NCBI GenBank assembly: GCA_026874595.1
Contig: CM049314.1
Coordinates: forward strand, 74,540,300 to 74,604,299
Reading direction: 5' to 3'
Length of the DNA stretch: 64,000 bases
From: Sipunculus nudus
Taxonomy: Eukaryota > Annelida > Sipuncula > Golfingiida > Sipunculidae
Shown here: one piece after another, positions 11,549 to 22,589 of the stretch
Numbering within the stretch: position 1 is the stretch's first letter
Layout: each line of letters opens with the position of its first letter
Position numbers and translations under genes: made by a program
The notes under the pieces: model-generated
The model's database searches: none
The model's input: only the letters and a program-made list of their open reading frames with translations
Told to the model about the DNA's origin: nothing

Positions 11549-11775
11549 GAAATATTCAAGGCTTACACCCGGCCTATTCACTATTTTCTGTCACCATGGA
11601 GTTTGCCTTGGATTCCAGGTTATGTCGTCTGCGGAGTCTCCACGGACAGCGTTCGAAATCTTGTCCGCCGGTTTCCAAAAATGCACACAACTGTGATTTA
11701 TGACAATGCGTGTAAACTGCATGTGTTTGCACTTAACCGCTTTAAGAATACCAGGAATTTCGTTGATAGTCTTCT
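11549..11775 (+). pseudogene. KDZ-type transposase relic
   Basis: Reading across one frameshift near 11,670 gives KYSRLTPGLFTIFCHHGVCL then GFQVMSSAESPRTAFEIL. The next frame continues RRFPKMHTTVIYDNACKLHV then FALNRFKNTRNFVDS. The chain 'TPG.F..FC.HG.C.GF..M...ESPR' then 'YDNACKLH...LNR...F.NT..FVD' is the conserved core of Kyakuja-Dileera-Zisupton (KDZ) transposases, with the catalytic D of 'YDNAC'. Only this core is left, with no N-terminal zinc fingers or C-terminal part. The convergent Ulp1-like protease next to it supports the call, since KDZ elements often carry one. Confidence 0.75.
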
Positions 11776-11845
11776 ATAAAGTGTAGGACATACCAGCTGG
11801 ATGAGGCAATGAGAGCAGCAGGGAAGTCGGGCAGTACTCCTTTCT

Positions 11846-12336
11846 TCAGTTTATCACAGAGATGAAGCCAAGGGTAAATGTAGTTTGGCTGCAGGGCTCA
11901 TTGCTGGAGAGTTGTGTCTTTGCAAAGGCCAAGGCAAAATCGCCACAGTCACTTGCATTTGTCTGTCTGTGGACATTCATCACAAGCATCCTAGGGTGTT
12001 GACTGCTGGTGAAGTTTCGGATAAGATCCTTATAGTTTCCTCTATGGGTGGGTTTCTTTACCATTCATATATGGCGACACAGTTTTTGGGCTGTCCAATG
12101 TTTGATATGGTAATCCAATGATTTTTATCTACATGCAAAATTCGTAAAAAGGCGCCAGCTGGAATGTCTTTAGAGGGAATAACAAGTGTGTTGGACACCC
12201 CAAGAGCATGCAAATCTATAATTTTGAATCCTTTAGATTTTACGTAGAACTTTAAGTGAGGATCTGTTGGAACATGTGGGTTTTGCAAATGATTCAGAAT
12301 GTCGTCATACCTTTTGTTGGTGATGATACCTGACAT
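11846..12336 (-). pseudogene. Ulp1-like (C48) cysteine protease relic
   Basis: Two frames overlap near 12,060. The first has the active-site His in 'ILHVDKNHWITISNIG' and ends VAIYEW. The second, after a frameshift, has the Gln and Cys in 'RQTNASDCGDFALAFA'. The H...(D/E)...Q...DCG order is that of Ulp1/SENP SUMO-protease-type folds. Where family members usually have Asp after the 'V.I.Y' strand, this copy reads Glu at the break. The protein is too short and broken to be active. It lies tail to tail with the KDZ transposase relic, and KDZ transposons commonly carry such a protease, so the two are likely one element. Confidence 0.75.
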
Positions 12337-12339
12337 CTT

Positions 12340-13055
12340 GCTTGATAAGACATTACTGATGTGCGCATCCAGCAGTTCGCGATAGCGTGTGTTGTCAAAC
12401 TGTGTGTTATCAAACTGTAAGAACTAATGCTGACCTACCAGGTTAATGGTATATAACTTAAACGATATCAAGATAATAAAATAATTACGTATAACTAACA
12501 AAAACTAAAATCAGTTATTGGGCCTATATTCATCCCTATTTATCTCTCTGATGGTCGGCGGAGAAAATTCACATACCCAATTGTTTATCTGTAACTTGGT
12601 CCACTAATCTACTGGTGTACATGTTTATTTTGCAAAGTATAAACAATGTAAACTACATAATATGGTAATAGTAAGGGTAATAGGACATGGTTTTAAGTTA
12701 ATATAACAGATACCACCTGTAATTACACACATTCCTGCAGCATATTGACCATTATGAAATCTCTTTTATTCAAATGATGGGCAACTTTCAGAATTGTGAG
12801 CTGAACTTGAACTTCATAAATTGATTTAACTGAATTGGAATTGATCTTTTTCTATTTTTTTGTTTGTTTTGTTTTTGCTTTGTATCTTGATAACTCTTAA
12901 ATAATGCATAACGACTCGTTGTTTGTTGATCACAATACAATCTACAATATTTTTTTTTTTCTTGTTAAAAATCATGCACGGACTCTATTCTGTATACTGG
13001 CGATTCTTCTGTGTACTGAAGACTCTTTTAGCAAGTTGCTACTATAACCACTTCA
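12340..13055. other. AT-rich stretch, no gene seen
   Basis: No coding or repeat signal recognised apart from short A and T runs. It may include non-coding ends of the KDZ element. Confidence 0.4.
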
Positions 13056-13059
13056 CGAG

Positions 13060-13500
13060 ACTATTATTTACTCGTTTATAGACGTTCGCGACTCGTAAGT
13101 AAGAAATGACGGGTCGTTATTGACCACTCGACGAGCAGTACTCTTAATGTGGTAAACCCTATTTACATCTTGACGACTGGTTCCGACTCGGTTTTTACAC
13201 GTTTGCGACTCGTAAATAAGAAAAGACGAGTCGTTATTGACCACACGACGAGCAGTACTTGTCATGTGGTAACTCGTATTTGAATCTTGACGACTGGTTC
13301 CGGCTCGTTTATACACGTTAGCGACTCGTAATTGACCACAAAACGAGGCGCAAATCACTCGTCAAGTGATAACGTGGCAACTCGTATTTGCATCTTGACG
13401 ACTGATAACGACTCGATTTTGCACGTTCGCGACTCGTAATTGCCCACTAGGCGAGACGCAAATCACTTGTCAAGTGGTCAAAAACTGGCAAATCCTATAT
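13060..13500 (-). repeat. diverged tandem array related to the 42-bp satellite
   Basis: About three units of 120-126 bp share GCGACTCGTAA, AATTGACCAC/TATTGACCAC, GACGAGCAGTACT and CATCTTGACGACTG blocks. On the minus strand these read GTGGTCAAT and ACGAGTCGC, close to the GTGGTCATTTGCGAGTCGC text of the array at 5 kb. The outer flank (13,480-13,500, minus) also reads ATATAGGATTTGCCA, as does the left flank of the 5-kb array (about 5007-5020). The 96-codon open frame here is a by-product. Confidence 0.7.
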
Positions 13501-13806
13501 ATGTGGGGTTTCCTGATTTGAGTAGTATTATAGGCAGTTAAATGTTAGAAAGCGTTCCTTGTTGTGCGACACGGCATAGTCGGCGCTGTATAGGTGCGTG
13601 ATTCGACATTTGGGCTCTTTGGGCTAACTGTTGTATAAGCCAGAATATTATTATCAGCTCTCACTGTCAGTAATGGTCAGTAAGGAAAAAAAGCCGAAAA
13701 AATGTGTGTATAAGTGATAGCAGGGTAACAAAAACCAAAGGATTTATTTTGCATCAGTAAAGTAACGTAGAAACACAAAAGGTTAGTTATTGTACAAAAA
13801 CTTAAG

Positions 13807-14590
13807 ATGACAAGTATAAGTACAAATACTTTGAATACCAGGGGAATAGCTGACTCTAGGAAAAGGAGAGAACTCTTGGCTAAATAGAAAAGAAGAAAAA
13901 TTTTTTTTTACAGGAATCTCATAGCAAGGTAAACAGTGAAGCTCAGTGGCGAGCAGAGTGGGGACATAAGGGTAATACTATGCCAGAGGTGTTTGTATAC
14001 TATTACAAAATAATGCCGTGGTAAAAATTCATGAGGTAATTACATACGAAAATTGAAGATTTATTATTTGTGATGTAACAATTGGTGACCACAGATTAAC
14101 CTTAGTGACAATATATAGCCCAAATCATGATGAACCAGGTTTTTATAATAAGGTACTAGAAAAGATTAATATGATATCCAATGAGAAGTGTATTTTGGGG
14201 GGGGGGGGGGGTAGGCGACTTTAATTTAGTAATGGATAATGATAAAGATACATTTGGAAGCAAGATATTAACTCATAAACATTCAAGAACAGTATTAAAA
14301 CAATGGTGTGATGATTACAATATGGAAGATATTTGGAGAAAACAGCATCCCAACTTAAAACAATATACATGGAGTCGGGGAAACCCCACAAAAGTTCAAA
14401 GCAGGTTAGATTTCTTTCTAACGTCACATGAACTTAGAGATTTTATATGTCATACAGAAATACAAAATAGTTATAAAAACTGATCATCTGGCAGTTCAAA
14501 TTTCAATGAAAAGAAACAACCAACCCCAGAGGTCCAGGATTCTCGAAATTAAATTGTTCACTTTTAGATGATGAAGAATACATAGAATTA
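13807..14590 (+). pseudogene. LINE endonuclease (APE-type) relic
   Basis: From ATG 13,807 the frames read TSISTNTLNTRGIADSRKRR, later LTLVTIYSPNHDEPGFYNKV (about 14,100), then VGDFNLVMDNDKD (about 14,212), 'EDIWRKQHPNLKQYTWSRGN', 'SRLDFFLTSHELRD' and TDHLAV (14,481-14,498). These are the N..G, Y.P, GDFN, RLDF and (S/T)DH blocks of the endonuclease/exonuclease/phosphatase fold that nicks target DNA for LINE insertion. The block wording resembles L1/Tx1-type endonucleases. A G homopolymer at about 14,198-14,211, several stops and frame changes mark it as dead. No RT follows: a composite repeat starts at 14,600. Confidence 0.75.
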
Positions 14591-14599
14591 ATAATCAAT

Positions 14600-16017
14600 G
14601 CCTACAGGCCTAATGCGAACCTGTCCAAAGTTTGGGAGTATGAATGGAGGATTATTTTTAAAATTTAATACTGATCTTCTTATGTCCTGCATATCTACCT
14701 TATTATTATGATTTCAGCAAGATAGATTTTGGACCTGCAATTTTCAGACTAGACAAGCGACTACATATATCCATTGAAATCAGATTGGGACGGGTGAAGT
14801 GAGGCATGGATTGAGTGGCAAGAGGAAATAGAGTGAGGTGTGTTGCATATTAGCATTGATGTCTGCAGCCGAAATGTCTATGTAGGCTGTGATACCTACC
14901 ACAAAATCCAGAAAGCTGTCAAAGTTGTATACATATGCAAAATCTTTGGCAGATAAGTGAAACCACTACTTGTATATGAGTGATTTTATCCCACAGCAAA
15001 CAAACAGAAGGACACTGTGCAAAAATGGTGGCAGGTGGTGCCAGTGATAAAGAGCTATGTGAGATCTATACACGTGCAACATTTTGGCCCAATCGGTCAA
15101 ACGGTTCCCAAGTTATGAGCTTGGATGTCTGCAGAGTAAATGTGAATGTAGGTGGCGCAACCTGACATTAAGTCGATAAGCTGTCCAGGATGTATAAACC
15201 TGCAAAATTTCAGGTGGATAAGTCAAAACCACTGCTGAGATATGAGTGATTTTATCCCAAGGCAGATGAACAGATGGATGTTGCAGGTGGCACCACCAGT
15301 TTTGCCTATGATGAAGAGCTATGTGAGATCTATACACATGCAAAATTTAGGCCCAATCAGTCAAACGGTTCCCGAGATATGAGCTTGGATGTCTGCAGAG
15401 TAAACCTGAATGTAGGTGGTGCCACCTGTCATAAAATCGAGAAAGCTGTGGAGGATGTATAAACCTGCAAAATTTCAGGGGGAAAAGTCAAACCACTGCT
15501 GAGATATGAGTGATTTTATCCCAAGGCAGATGAAAAGATGGATGTTGTGCATAAGTGGTTGCAGGTGGTGCCACCATTGTTATAAAGCTGTCAAAGGGCT
15601 ACATTTGTGTAAAATTTTTAGCCTGATCGTTCAAACGGTTCCCGAGATATGTGGGTTTATCTGAGGAAACAGACGCACAAATGGATGCTGGGCAGCAAGG
15701 AAAGGTCAGAGGTAAAATCTCCAAACTGGAACCATTCGAACAAACTTGAGAGAGATTGTTCCAGGGATCATTTCTGTGAAATATTGGACAATTTGGCTGG
15801 ACAGTTTCAGAGAAGAAGATTTTTAAAGCTTTCTTAGCTTTTTCCCTATAAAATCTAAGAAAATGCAGAATCCGATAGAGTTTTTCAGATGACTGATTAT
15901 TTGCAAGAAATTTGGTGATGCTAGCTTCTGCCATTTTGAGATAGCTATGGTCAACGTACAGACGACGCACGACATACGACGGCGCACCATCGCATAAGCT
16001 CACAGGTTTGCTAAAAA
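14600..16017 (+). mobile_element. composite repeat element, copy 1 (1.4 kb)
   Basis: The copy starts with 'GGCCTAATGCGAACCTGT' and ends 'CACAGGTTTGCTAAAAA', giving inverted terminal words GCGAACCTGT/ACAGGTTTGC. Inside, a unit of about 230-250 bp recurs: 'GAGCTATGTGAGATCTATAC', 'GGTCAAACGGTTCCCGAGAT', 'GGATGTCTGCAGAGTAAA', 'GGTGGCGCAACC', 'AAAGCTGTCCAGGATGTATA'. No credible protein is encoded. It is probably a non-autonomous foldback or MITE-like element. Copies 2 to 4 begin at about 26,600, 36,885 and 41,195. Confidence 0.6.
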
Positions 16018-16069
16018 TGCACATGTATGGACTTCTTTTCACAATGCCTGCAGATACTGGCCTGATTTT

Positions 16070-17320
16070 TGGTGTGTTGCTTGATAATGACCCGTTACAA
16101 ATCGTGTTTGCATTTTGCCCTTGTTGACCTTCTTTTTACCATACGACACCTCCTGAACTTAAAAAAATTACAAAATTTAACAAATGTTTATAATTTGCCC
16201 CAGGAGGGGGCATTTGTGTCGTTCTGACACATCTAGTTTCATAAAATTTTGTGATACTATTTCCTGCCATGTTTGAGATAGTATGGGTTAACGTTCTGAT
16301 GTCATATATTAGAATGTGCTTGATCCAAAAGTAACATTTTGTGCTCTTTAGGCCAGTCGCTTGTAGTTTATAGGTCACCATGATCTAATATCAGTTTTCC
16401 AAGGAGATCTGCCGAGAATCTCCTTGGATGTTGTGTCAGAAGAATCCAGGCCTAACGGTTATAAATTGTGGTGGCCCCACCAGTCTTCAGGAACTGATGA
16501 CTGTCTGGGTGCTCAAAATCTTGTTTTTGGCCAGTAGCTTGCTGGATAGAGATCAACATGACATAATTCCTTGTTAACTAGGAGGTTTCATAAAAAATTT
16601 TCAGGATATTATGTAAGAAGTTTGTAGGTCTAACGGATACAATTTGAGTCCTGTCTGGGTGCTTTAATCATTTTTATATCAAGTCGTGTGCAGAATACAG
16701 ATCATCATGAAGTAGTTTCAGGTTTAAAAAAAAATTGCCAAGAACCTCCCTGGATGTTGCAGTAGAAGATTTGTATAGATCTAACGGATACAACTATGAA
16801 TTTTCTGGCTGTCTGGGTTCTTAAAATCATGTTTTCAACCCATAGCTTGAAAAATTTGGTGACAATGGCCCCATTTCAGGTTACAAAGGAGTTCTTCCTG
16901 GATGTACAGTAATTTTTTTTAGTCTTTAGCTTTTACAGTTACAGTTTGGGCCCTGTTAAGAGCTGGACTGCTTCATTTAAAGGTCATAAAATAAGAGAAA
17001 AATGCGAAAATATTAATTAAACAATGTGGTGAGACCAGCCTTGAGGAACTGATAAAACTATTGATGATCCATATGGATAGAAAGAATCATGGCAATGGAT
17101 GCATCATGTATTTAGATACTGGAGCTATTGTATCGAAATTTTAATGAACCTAGGGTGCACAGACAGACCCCATAACTCAGTGACCTAAATTTAAGTGATC
17201 AGGGAAATTTTTATGGACCAGTATTTATGATTTGTGCCCTGTTAATGGACAACCGGACAACTGGACGATGGACACAGAGTGATTGCTATAGCTCAGATGA
17301 CATTCAGTCATTTGAGGTAA
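16070..17320 (+). repeat. AGCTCAGCTGA-type interspersed repeat, right-ended
   Basis: The sequence carries several 'AAGGAG.TTCTTCCTGGATGT...TCTAACGGTTACA' blocks separated by 100-150 bp. It then has GTGCCCTGTTAATGGACAAC and ends near 17,320 with 'ATAGCTCAGATGACATTCAGTCATTTGAGG', a degenerate copy of the terminal palindrome. It is non-coding; the blocks recur in 21.4-22.3, 26.1-26.6, 32.8-33.6 and 37.0-37.9 kb. Confidence 0.65.
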
Positions 17321-17324
17321 AAGG

Positions 17325-19025
17325 TATGTTACTACATGAAAAGTATGATAACAGTACAAAAGAAGTCTTTCCTTAAACAAGGGACCCATGGGTCATGGTG
17401 CTCAGCTGAAGTTGACCTTAAATAATTACAAATTGGTAAAAAAAAAGTCCGCGAGGAAGAGATTATATAGGCCATGGTTGATATGATTGGTTTGATTCGA
17501 TGAGTAAAGAAATATTGCCAAAATAAAATTAAGTGATCTGACAATGTCATAATCATTGGATGGCTCTTCGATAAGTTTTTGACATGTTCAGCAGTCGACA
17601 TATCTTCAGTTAGATCCTCACTTTTTTATGATACTATGTTATTTTCAGTTATTATACATTTTTACCGTTTCAATAAACAATACAACTAACATCCCCACTG
17701 CACAGGTGCAGGGACTAAATGACGAGAGAAATGGACAAACAAAGCTGATCACTTCATTTCCCATTCTGCAAAGGCAGAAAATAATAACAAATCTTTTCAT
17801 TACTGTAGTTTCAGAAAATATAGTGGGCTTAAAATTTCATGGTTTTTGTACATAACACATATGGTGGGGTATTTGAATTCGTGGAAAGACAGTGAAAATT
17901 TAAGAAATCACATGGTTATTAATATTTCCATGTGCACAAGGAAGACAAGAACACATATATGTACACAGGTTGTACACCGACGGCTCGGCTTAGATGCTTA
18001 TCATACCGTGAGCCTGTACCTCGGTCAATTGGGTCAGTGTTGACCGGCTTCGCCCGAACCGAGCCTATCAAAATAATTAAATCACCCGTGACCGCCACGG
18101 GCGGGATGATATAGTACGTGACACCAGATTCATTAGTTATAACACCATATCACACCATGTTCATGGAAATTGTACACCTTCACTTGTTTGGATGAAATGT
18201 CAACATGAATTGAAGGTTTTACCTTTTTTTAATGTATTCGATAGTCACATGTGGGCCTGTAAAATCCCTCGGGGCGGTTACATAAAAGACAAGGCATTAA
18301 ATGTGTCAACCATTTAGAGATTAAACAAGAAACAAAAAACCAGAAATCGGTGTAATGGGTTGATTAGACAGGAATTTTACTTATCTGAAAATTAGCGGGG
18401 TGGAATTTGCATACTAAAATTCTGAGACGCTTACTTACGCGTTTTCAGCCAATCAGGAGCGTCAGTCTCGTTCTATTTCTATTGAAAGAAGACAGAAAAG
18501 GCCGGTTCCAAAAAAAAAAAAAACGTGCTTCGGTAGCTGTGGTTACGAACATTGGAAGATGTGTATCGTTCTTTTCGTGTCAGAGCTACCGCTTTGTGCG
18601 TAAGAAATATGGTATTGTTCTTGAATATTTCACCCGAAATGTTAATAAGACAAACTGTGAGGATATATTTTCAGTTTAAAGTAAAGTTTAATACTGTTTT
18701 ATTGTAAACAGTTCAGGGGGCGGTATTTGTGCGATATTAGGGGAAATAATGGAATTGACAATATTTAAAAATCACAAACTTTGTTTTAGCGAAATATTGG
18801 AAAAACAATTCAGTACATTAATTATGTGTATCGACTTTGTTCTTTCTGAACATCCAGACAAAAGTTTACATACATATCTCAACTCTCTCTCTCTCAACTC
18901 GTCCTTAATGGTGCAGATGGTAGCGCAAAGGAATTGTCAATACACAGCTGCTGGTTTCGAGTTCAGTTGAAGAGCTTAACAATTGCATATTATTTATACT
19001 AACATAACATACATTTCTTATTACA
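17325..19025. other. no gene recognised
   Basis: It holds a GACCCATGGGTC palindrome (17,383-17,394), a GC-richer patch at 17,970-18,115 that includes GTGACCGCCACGGGCGGGAT, and AT-rich DNA. The open frames of 60-90 codons have no recognisable domain. Confidence 0.4.
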
Positions 19026-19029
19026 TGTT

Positions 19030-19175
19030 TGCCACCAAATGGACACACAGACGAATATGGCTTGTTGTTAAAACGCGTGCACGCACACGTGCACGAAGAT
19101 TTCAACTGTTTACAAACATACTAAACCACGTGCGGCAATGGGTGCGAACGGTGTATAAATGAATATAAATTTTGC
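19030..19175 (+). repeat. left arm of a 150-bp inverted-repeat pair
   Basis: The arm contains ACGCGTGCACGCACACGTGC, AACTGTTTACAAACAT, 'TGGGTGCGAACGGTGTATAAAT'. It matches the reverse complement of 20,680-20,825 over its length with scattered mismatches and a longer CG-rich GTGCACG run in the right arm. The pair brackets about 1.5 kb and probably marks the ends of an inserted element. Confidence 0.75.
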
Positions 19176-19345
19176 AAATATCTTCTTATAACTTTTATAT
19201 TATAACACCCTCATAGTCAAGGACATATTACAGGTTCTTATACAACTATACCAATTAATTTGAATGAAAGATTTTATTTCCTGAGTGCATATATTCTATT
19301 TTAATTTCATTTATTGTTTTTTTTTAATTGTAAAAACAACATTTG

Positions 19346-19350
<5 letters not shown>

Positions 19351-19390
<40 letters not shown>
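19351..19390 (+). repeat. (TA)n microsatellite
   Basis: An uninterrupted TA dinucleotide run. A second mixed TA/TG run lies at about 19,820-19,858. A tandem duplication of about 72 bp (ATAGATGAATGTAAA ... GGGAGGGACT) follows at 19,425-19,540. Confidence 0.9.
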
Positions 19391-19391
<1 letters not shown>

Positions 19392-20094
19392 GTGTGCTGA
19401 CAAAGTATTTAATTATAGTAATCATAGATGAATGTAAAACTTTATATAGGGAGGGACTATCATGTATATATATCATATATATTTATAGTTATTATAGATG
19501 AATGTAAATCTTTATATAGGGAGGGACTGTCAAGAATATCGTATAAGCCATGTTGCTTCAAGTACAAATTAAATACATTTTTGCTATATTCCCTTGCAAT
19601 ATTCAATTCATGTCTAAAATGAAAGACGCGTGCCAGAGTCACGAGGAGGCCATTTTTTGGAGCCTCCCATTCCGTTATACATTTTAAACTTATTTTAATC
19701 ATTTGTTCTTTATGCCTGACTATGCTCATCTACATTATACAAATAGTATGTGCATCTGTATGTTTTCACTGCATCTTACATTTATTCTGTAATTCATTAT
19801 ATCAAGATATATCTTGTTGATATATATATATATGTGTGTGTGTGTATATATATATATGCTTAAAATTTGCCACGCATTATTATCACTACTGGTATATTTT
19901 GAATTCCTGTAGAAATATTTTTAAAAAAACCAATAATAAGTAATGTGATAAAAAAGAAAATTATTCTAAATGTTTGGAAGTGAAAAAAGACGGGATTTAA
20001 AATAAAATATAACTAAATTTTTTTTCTCTGTATGTTGTAAGCTACAACTTTTGTGTATTGAATCGGTATTCATGATATATGCTAAGTTGAATTC

Positions 20095-20500
20095 ATATTA
20101 TATTTTTCTATTTAAAATGTTATTTAAATACATCACTGAACTGGTTTCATCATATCAACCAACTCGCGCTTTCAGATCTTCCAATCAGTCCTTACTTGTT
20201 AAGCAAGCAGTAAATTTATCCACTTTTGGTGTCAGTGCTTTTGCAAATGATGCCCCAGATTTTTGGAACAAATGTTCGTTGTTGGGACTTGTTTTAGGAG
20301 TCGTTTCAAGACTCATCAATTAAGGGAAGCATATATGTTTAGTGGTTTCTTATGTTTTAGAGGATGCTAATAATATATATGTTTTTATCTATTCTATTCA
20401 TTTTAATGTTTTAGTATATGTACAGCGCTTTGATTGAGCATACATGCTGAGATATTTTGTGCTTAATAAATGTATATATTAAATAATTATTATTACACAT
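20095..20500 (+). pseudogene. 3' end of a LINE (RT C-terminus and 3' UTR)
   Basis: The frame from about 20,128 reads YITELVSSYQPTRAFRSSNQ then SLLVKQAVNLSTFGVSAFAN and DAPDFWNKC. This is the 'Y....S..LRSS....L.......G.RAF...AP..WN' tail typical of CR1/L2/Jockey-like LINE ORF2. A frameshift near 20,285 leads to SRFKTHQLREAYM. The 3' UTR shows ACAGCGCTTTGATTGAGCAT, AATAAATG and a TATTATTA tail, also usual for such LINEs. Endonuclease and RT are absent, as expected for a 5'-truncated copy. It lies between the two arms of the inverted-repeat pair. Confidence 0.75.
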
Positions 20501-20679
20501 TTATTTGCCATTTACATTATAATATAATGATGAATGAAATTAAATACATAACGAACCCGAGACATATATCAGATTTTTTTCATTCAAACCAATAGGGTTT
20601 AGTTTTATAAAAAATGAAACACGTCTTTGACTAAGAAGGAGTGATAATATAAAATATTTAAATTGATTTCTGCAAGATT

Positions 20680-20825
20680 TATGTTTATTTATACACCGTC
20701 CGCACCCACTGCTGCACGCGTTTTAGCATGTTTGTAAACAGTTAAAATCTGCGTGCACGTGCGCGTGCACGCATGCGTGCACGCGATTTAGTAACAACCA
20801 CGAATATGCGCACACCAAAATGATC
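20680..20825 (-). repeat. right arm of the inverted-repeat pair
   Basis: Reverse complement of 19,030-19,175: TTTATACACCGTCCGCACCC, ATGTTTGTAAACAGTT and an alternating GTGCACGTGCGCGTGCACGC run at about 20,752-20,785. The alternating purine-pyrimidine run could favour Z-DNA. Confidence 0.75.
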
Positions 20826-21431
20826 AACAAAATAAAAGCAGGCACCAAAATACAATTACATCCAGTTGTGAAAAGAGAAGTGGTACCAAATCTTTTTGTA
20901 TGAGTCTATGAAATAAAATAAATAAAATAAAAACAGAAAAAATACAAATATAAAAAATGTATTACTCTAATTTTTAAAACTCAAATGAATAACCATTAAT
21001 TCGATTCTAAGTGCAGGTGTAGCAATTGTTTATGGGCAAAGGCCAGATTTTTTATATTTATTAACCTTAGTGAATCTTGTAAAAACATCATCGATTTAAG
21101 CCAGCTCACAGACAGCATACAACAAATTGTAACTTCCCTCAATTTTTCAGCCACTGGGGCATAGCAGTGATTGGGCAGAGCCATTACTCCTGTCAATTAG
21201 GGATACCTCCAGGCTGATCTGCCATCACGAAGCAGCATATTTGACTCCGCCAACTGCAGGGCATATCAAAAGGGTGGGAAACCCTACTGGGTCTCTTTTT
21301 GTGACCAGGGCAAAGTTGGGATTATGCTCTCCATGACAGAATTAAGTCACCTTACCTACCTTGTTATTACAGTTAAAATTTTATGTGCAAGTTACCTTAA
21401 AAATTGTAGTCTGACAACTGTTTGAGTTTTA

Positions 21432-22350
21432 TTAGCTCAGCTGACTAAGTCATCTGAGCTTTAGCGACCACTCTTTGTCCGTCGTCCGGCCGGCCGTCTG
21501 TCTGTTCACAGGGCACAAACCGTAACCACTGGACCTAGAATCATCTTTACATCCAGAGAGGTTCATGAAAAATCTCCTTGGAAACCTGGAATTAGGTCTT
21601 TGTTACCCATATTATTCAAGCTATGGGGCTCCGAAGTACCCCCCAGAATAATGAAAAATTTGATACAAAAGCTCAAGTATCTGAGCAACTAGTGCATTGC
21701 TCACCATAATTATTTGCATGGATATTGATCATGGAGTGTTTCATCAGTTTCTGCAGACTGGTGGCATGTTCTGTCTCCATGGAAACCTGGAATTAGGAAT
21801 TGGGCAATAGCTCCAAGGTTATAGGTAACAGACACCTAATTACAGGTTTCCGGGGAGAATTTTCATGGATCTCCATTGATGTGAAGTGAGAACCATCTAA
21901 CTGCAGTGGTTACAATTTATGCCTGGTTAATGGACAACTGCTTATTTGATGGTCTCAAAAATAGAGACAAATATTCGTACAATTCGGAAAATCCAGGTGG
22001 CGCCACCAGTCTGCAGGAAATGATGAAACACTCAATGATCAATAAGCATGCAAAAATGTATGGTGATCAATGCATTAGTTGTTAAGATACTTGAGCTTTG
22101 TGTCGAATTTTTAATTAAGCTTGGGGGTACTTTAAAGCCACATATCTCACAGGAAAAAAGGGTAAAAGAGACCTAATTTCAAGATTCCAAGGAGATTTTC
22201 ATGGACCTCCCTGGATGTCAAGTTAGAAGATTCAAGGTCCGGCGGTTACAATTTTTGCCTGGTTAACGGACATAGAGACAGACGGACATACAGACACAGA
22301 GACAGACAGGCTGACCCCAGAAAATGAGTGATCACTAAAATCCAGATAAC
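21432..22350. mobile_element. foldback element with long imperfect inverted repeats
   Basis: The left arm (about 21,432-21,605) starts TTAGCTCAGCTGACTAAGTC. It runs through GTCCGTCGTCCGGCCGGCCG, GGGCACAAACCGTAACCACT, and the reverse of 'CCAAGGAGATTTTCATGGAC'. The right arm (about 22,165-22,345) reads the same text inverted: CCTAATTTCAAG, 'GGAGATTTTCATGGACCTCC', 'GGCGGTTACAATTTTTGCCT', GGTTAACGGAC. The middle carries further diverged copies of the same words. No protein is encoded, so it is probably a non-autonomous element. Confidence 0.65.
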
Positions 22351-22589
22351 TTTCATTCTTTTAGAGAATATGAAACGTCAAGAAATACCAATCCATTCTT
22401 ACCTCTATACACATTCTCCTAGTTAGTTTGAAAAATGAGAAGGCTAGGTCGCTATCGTAAATTCTTCGGTTGTCCACATAATCTCCGCCAGATGGTATTC
22501 TGTTGTGGCTAGATGTTAAAACTGTTGCTGTAAGTAAAAAGAGAGTTTAGAGACCCCTGGGTTATGACCCTGAGATGCGAAAAATAACA

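Noticed and set aside
19460-19729. 89-codon minus-strand frame (LYDILDSPSLYKDLH) as LINE RT tail
   Set aside because: The wording is protein-like, but no defining RT block is present and part of it lies in a tandem duplication. Not enough to call.
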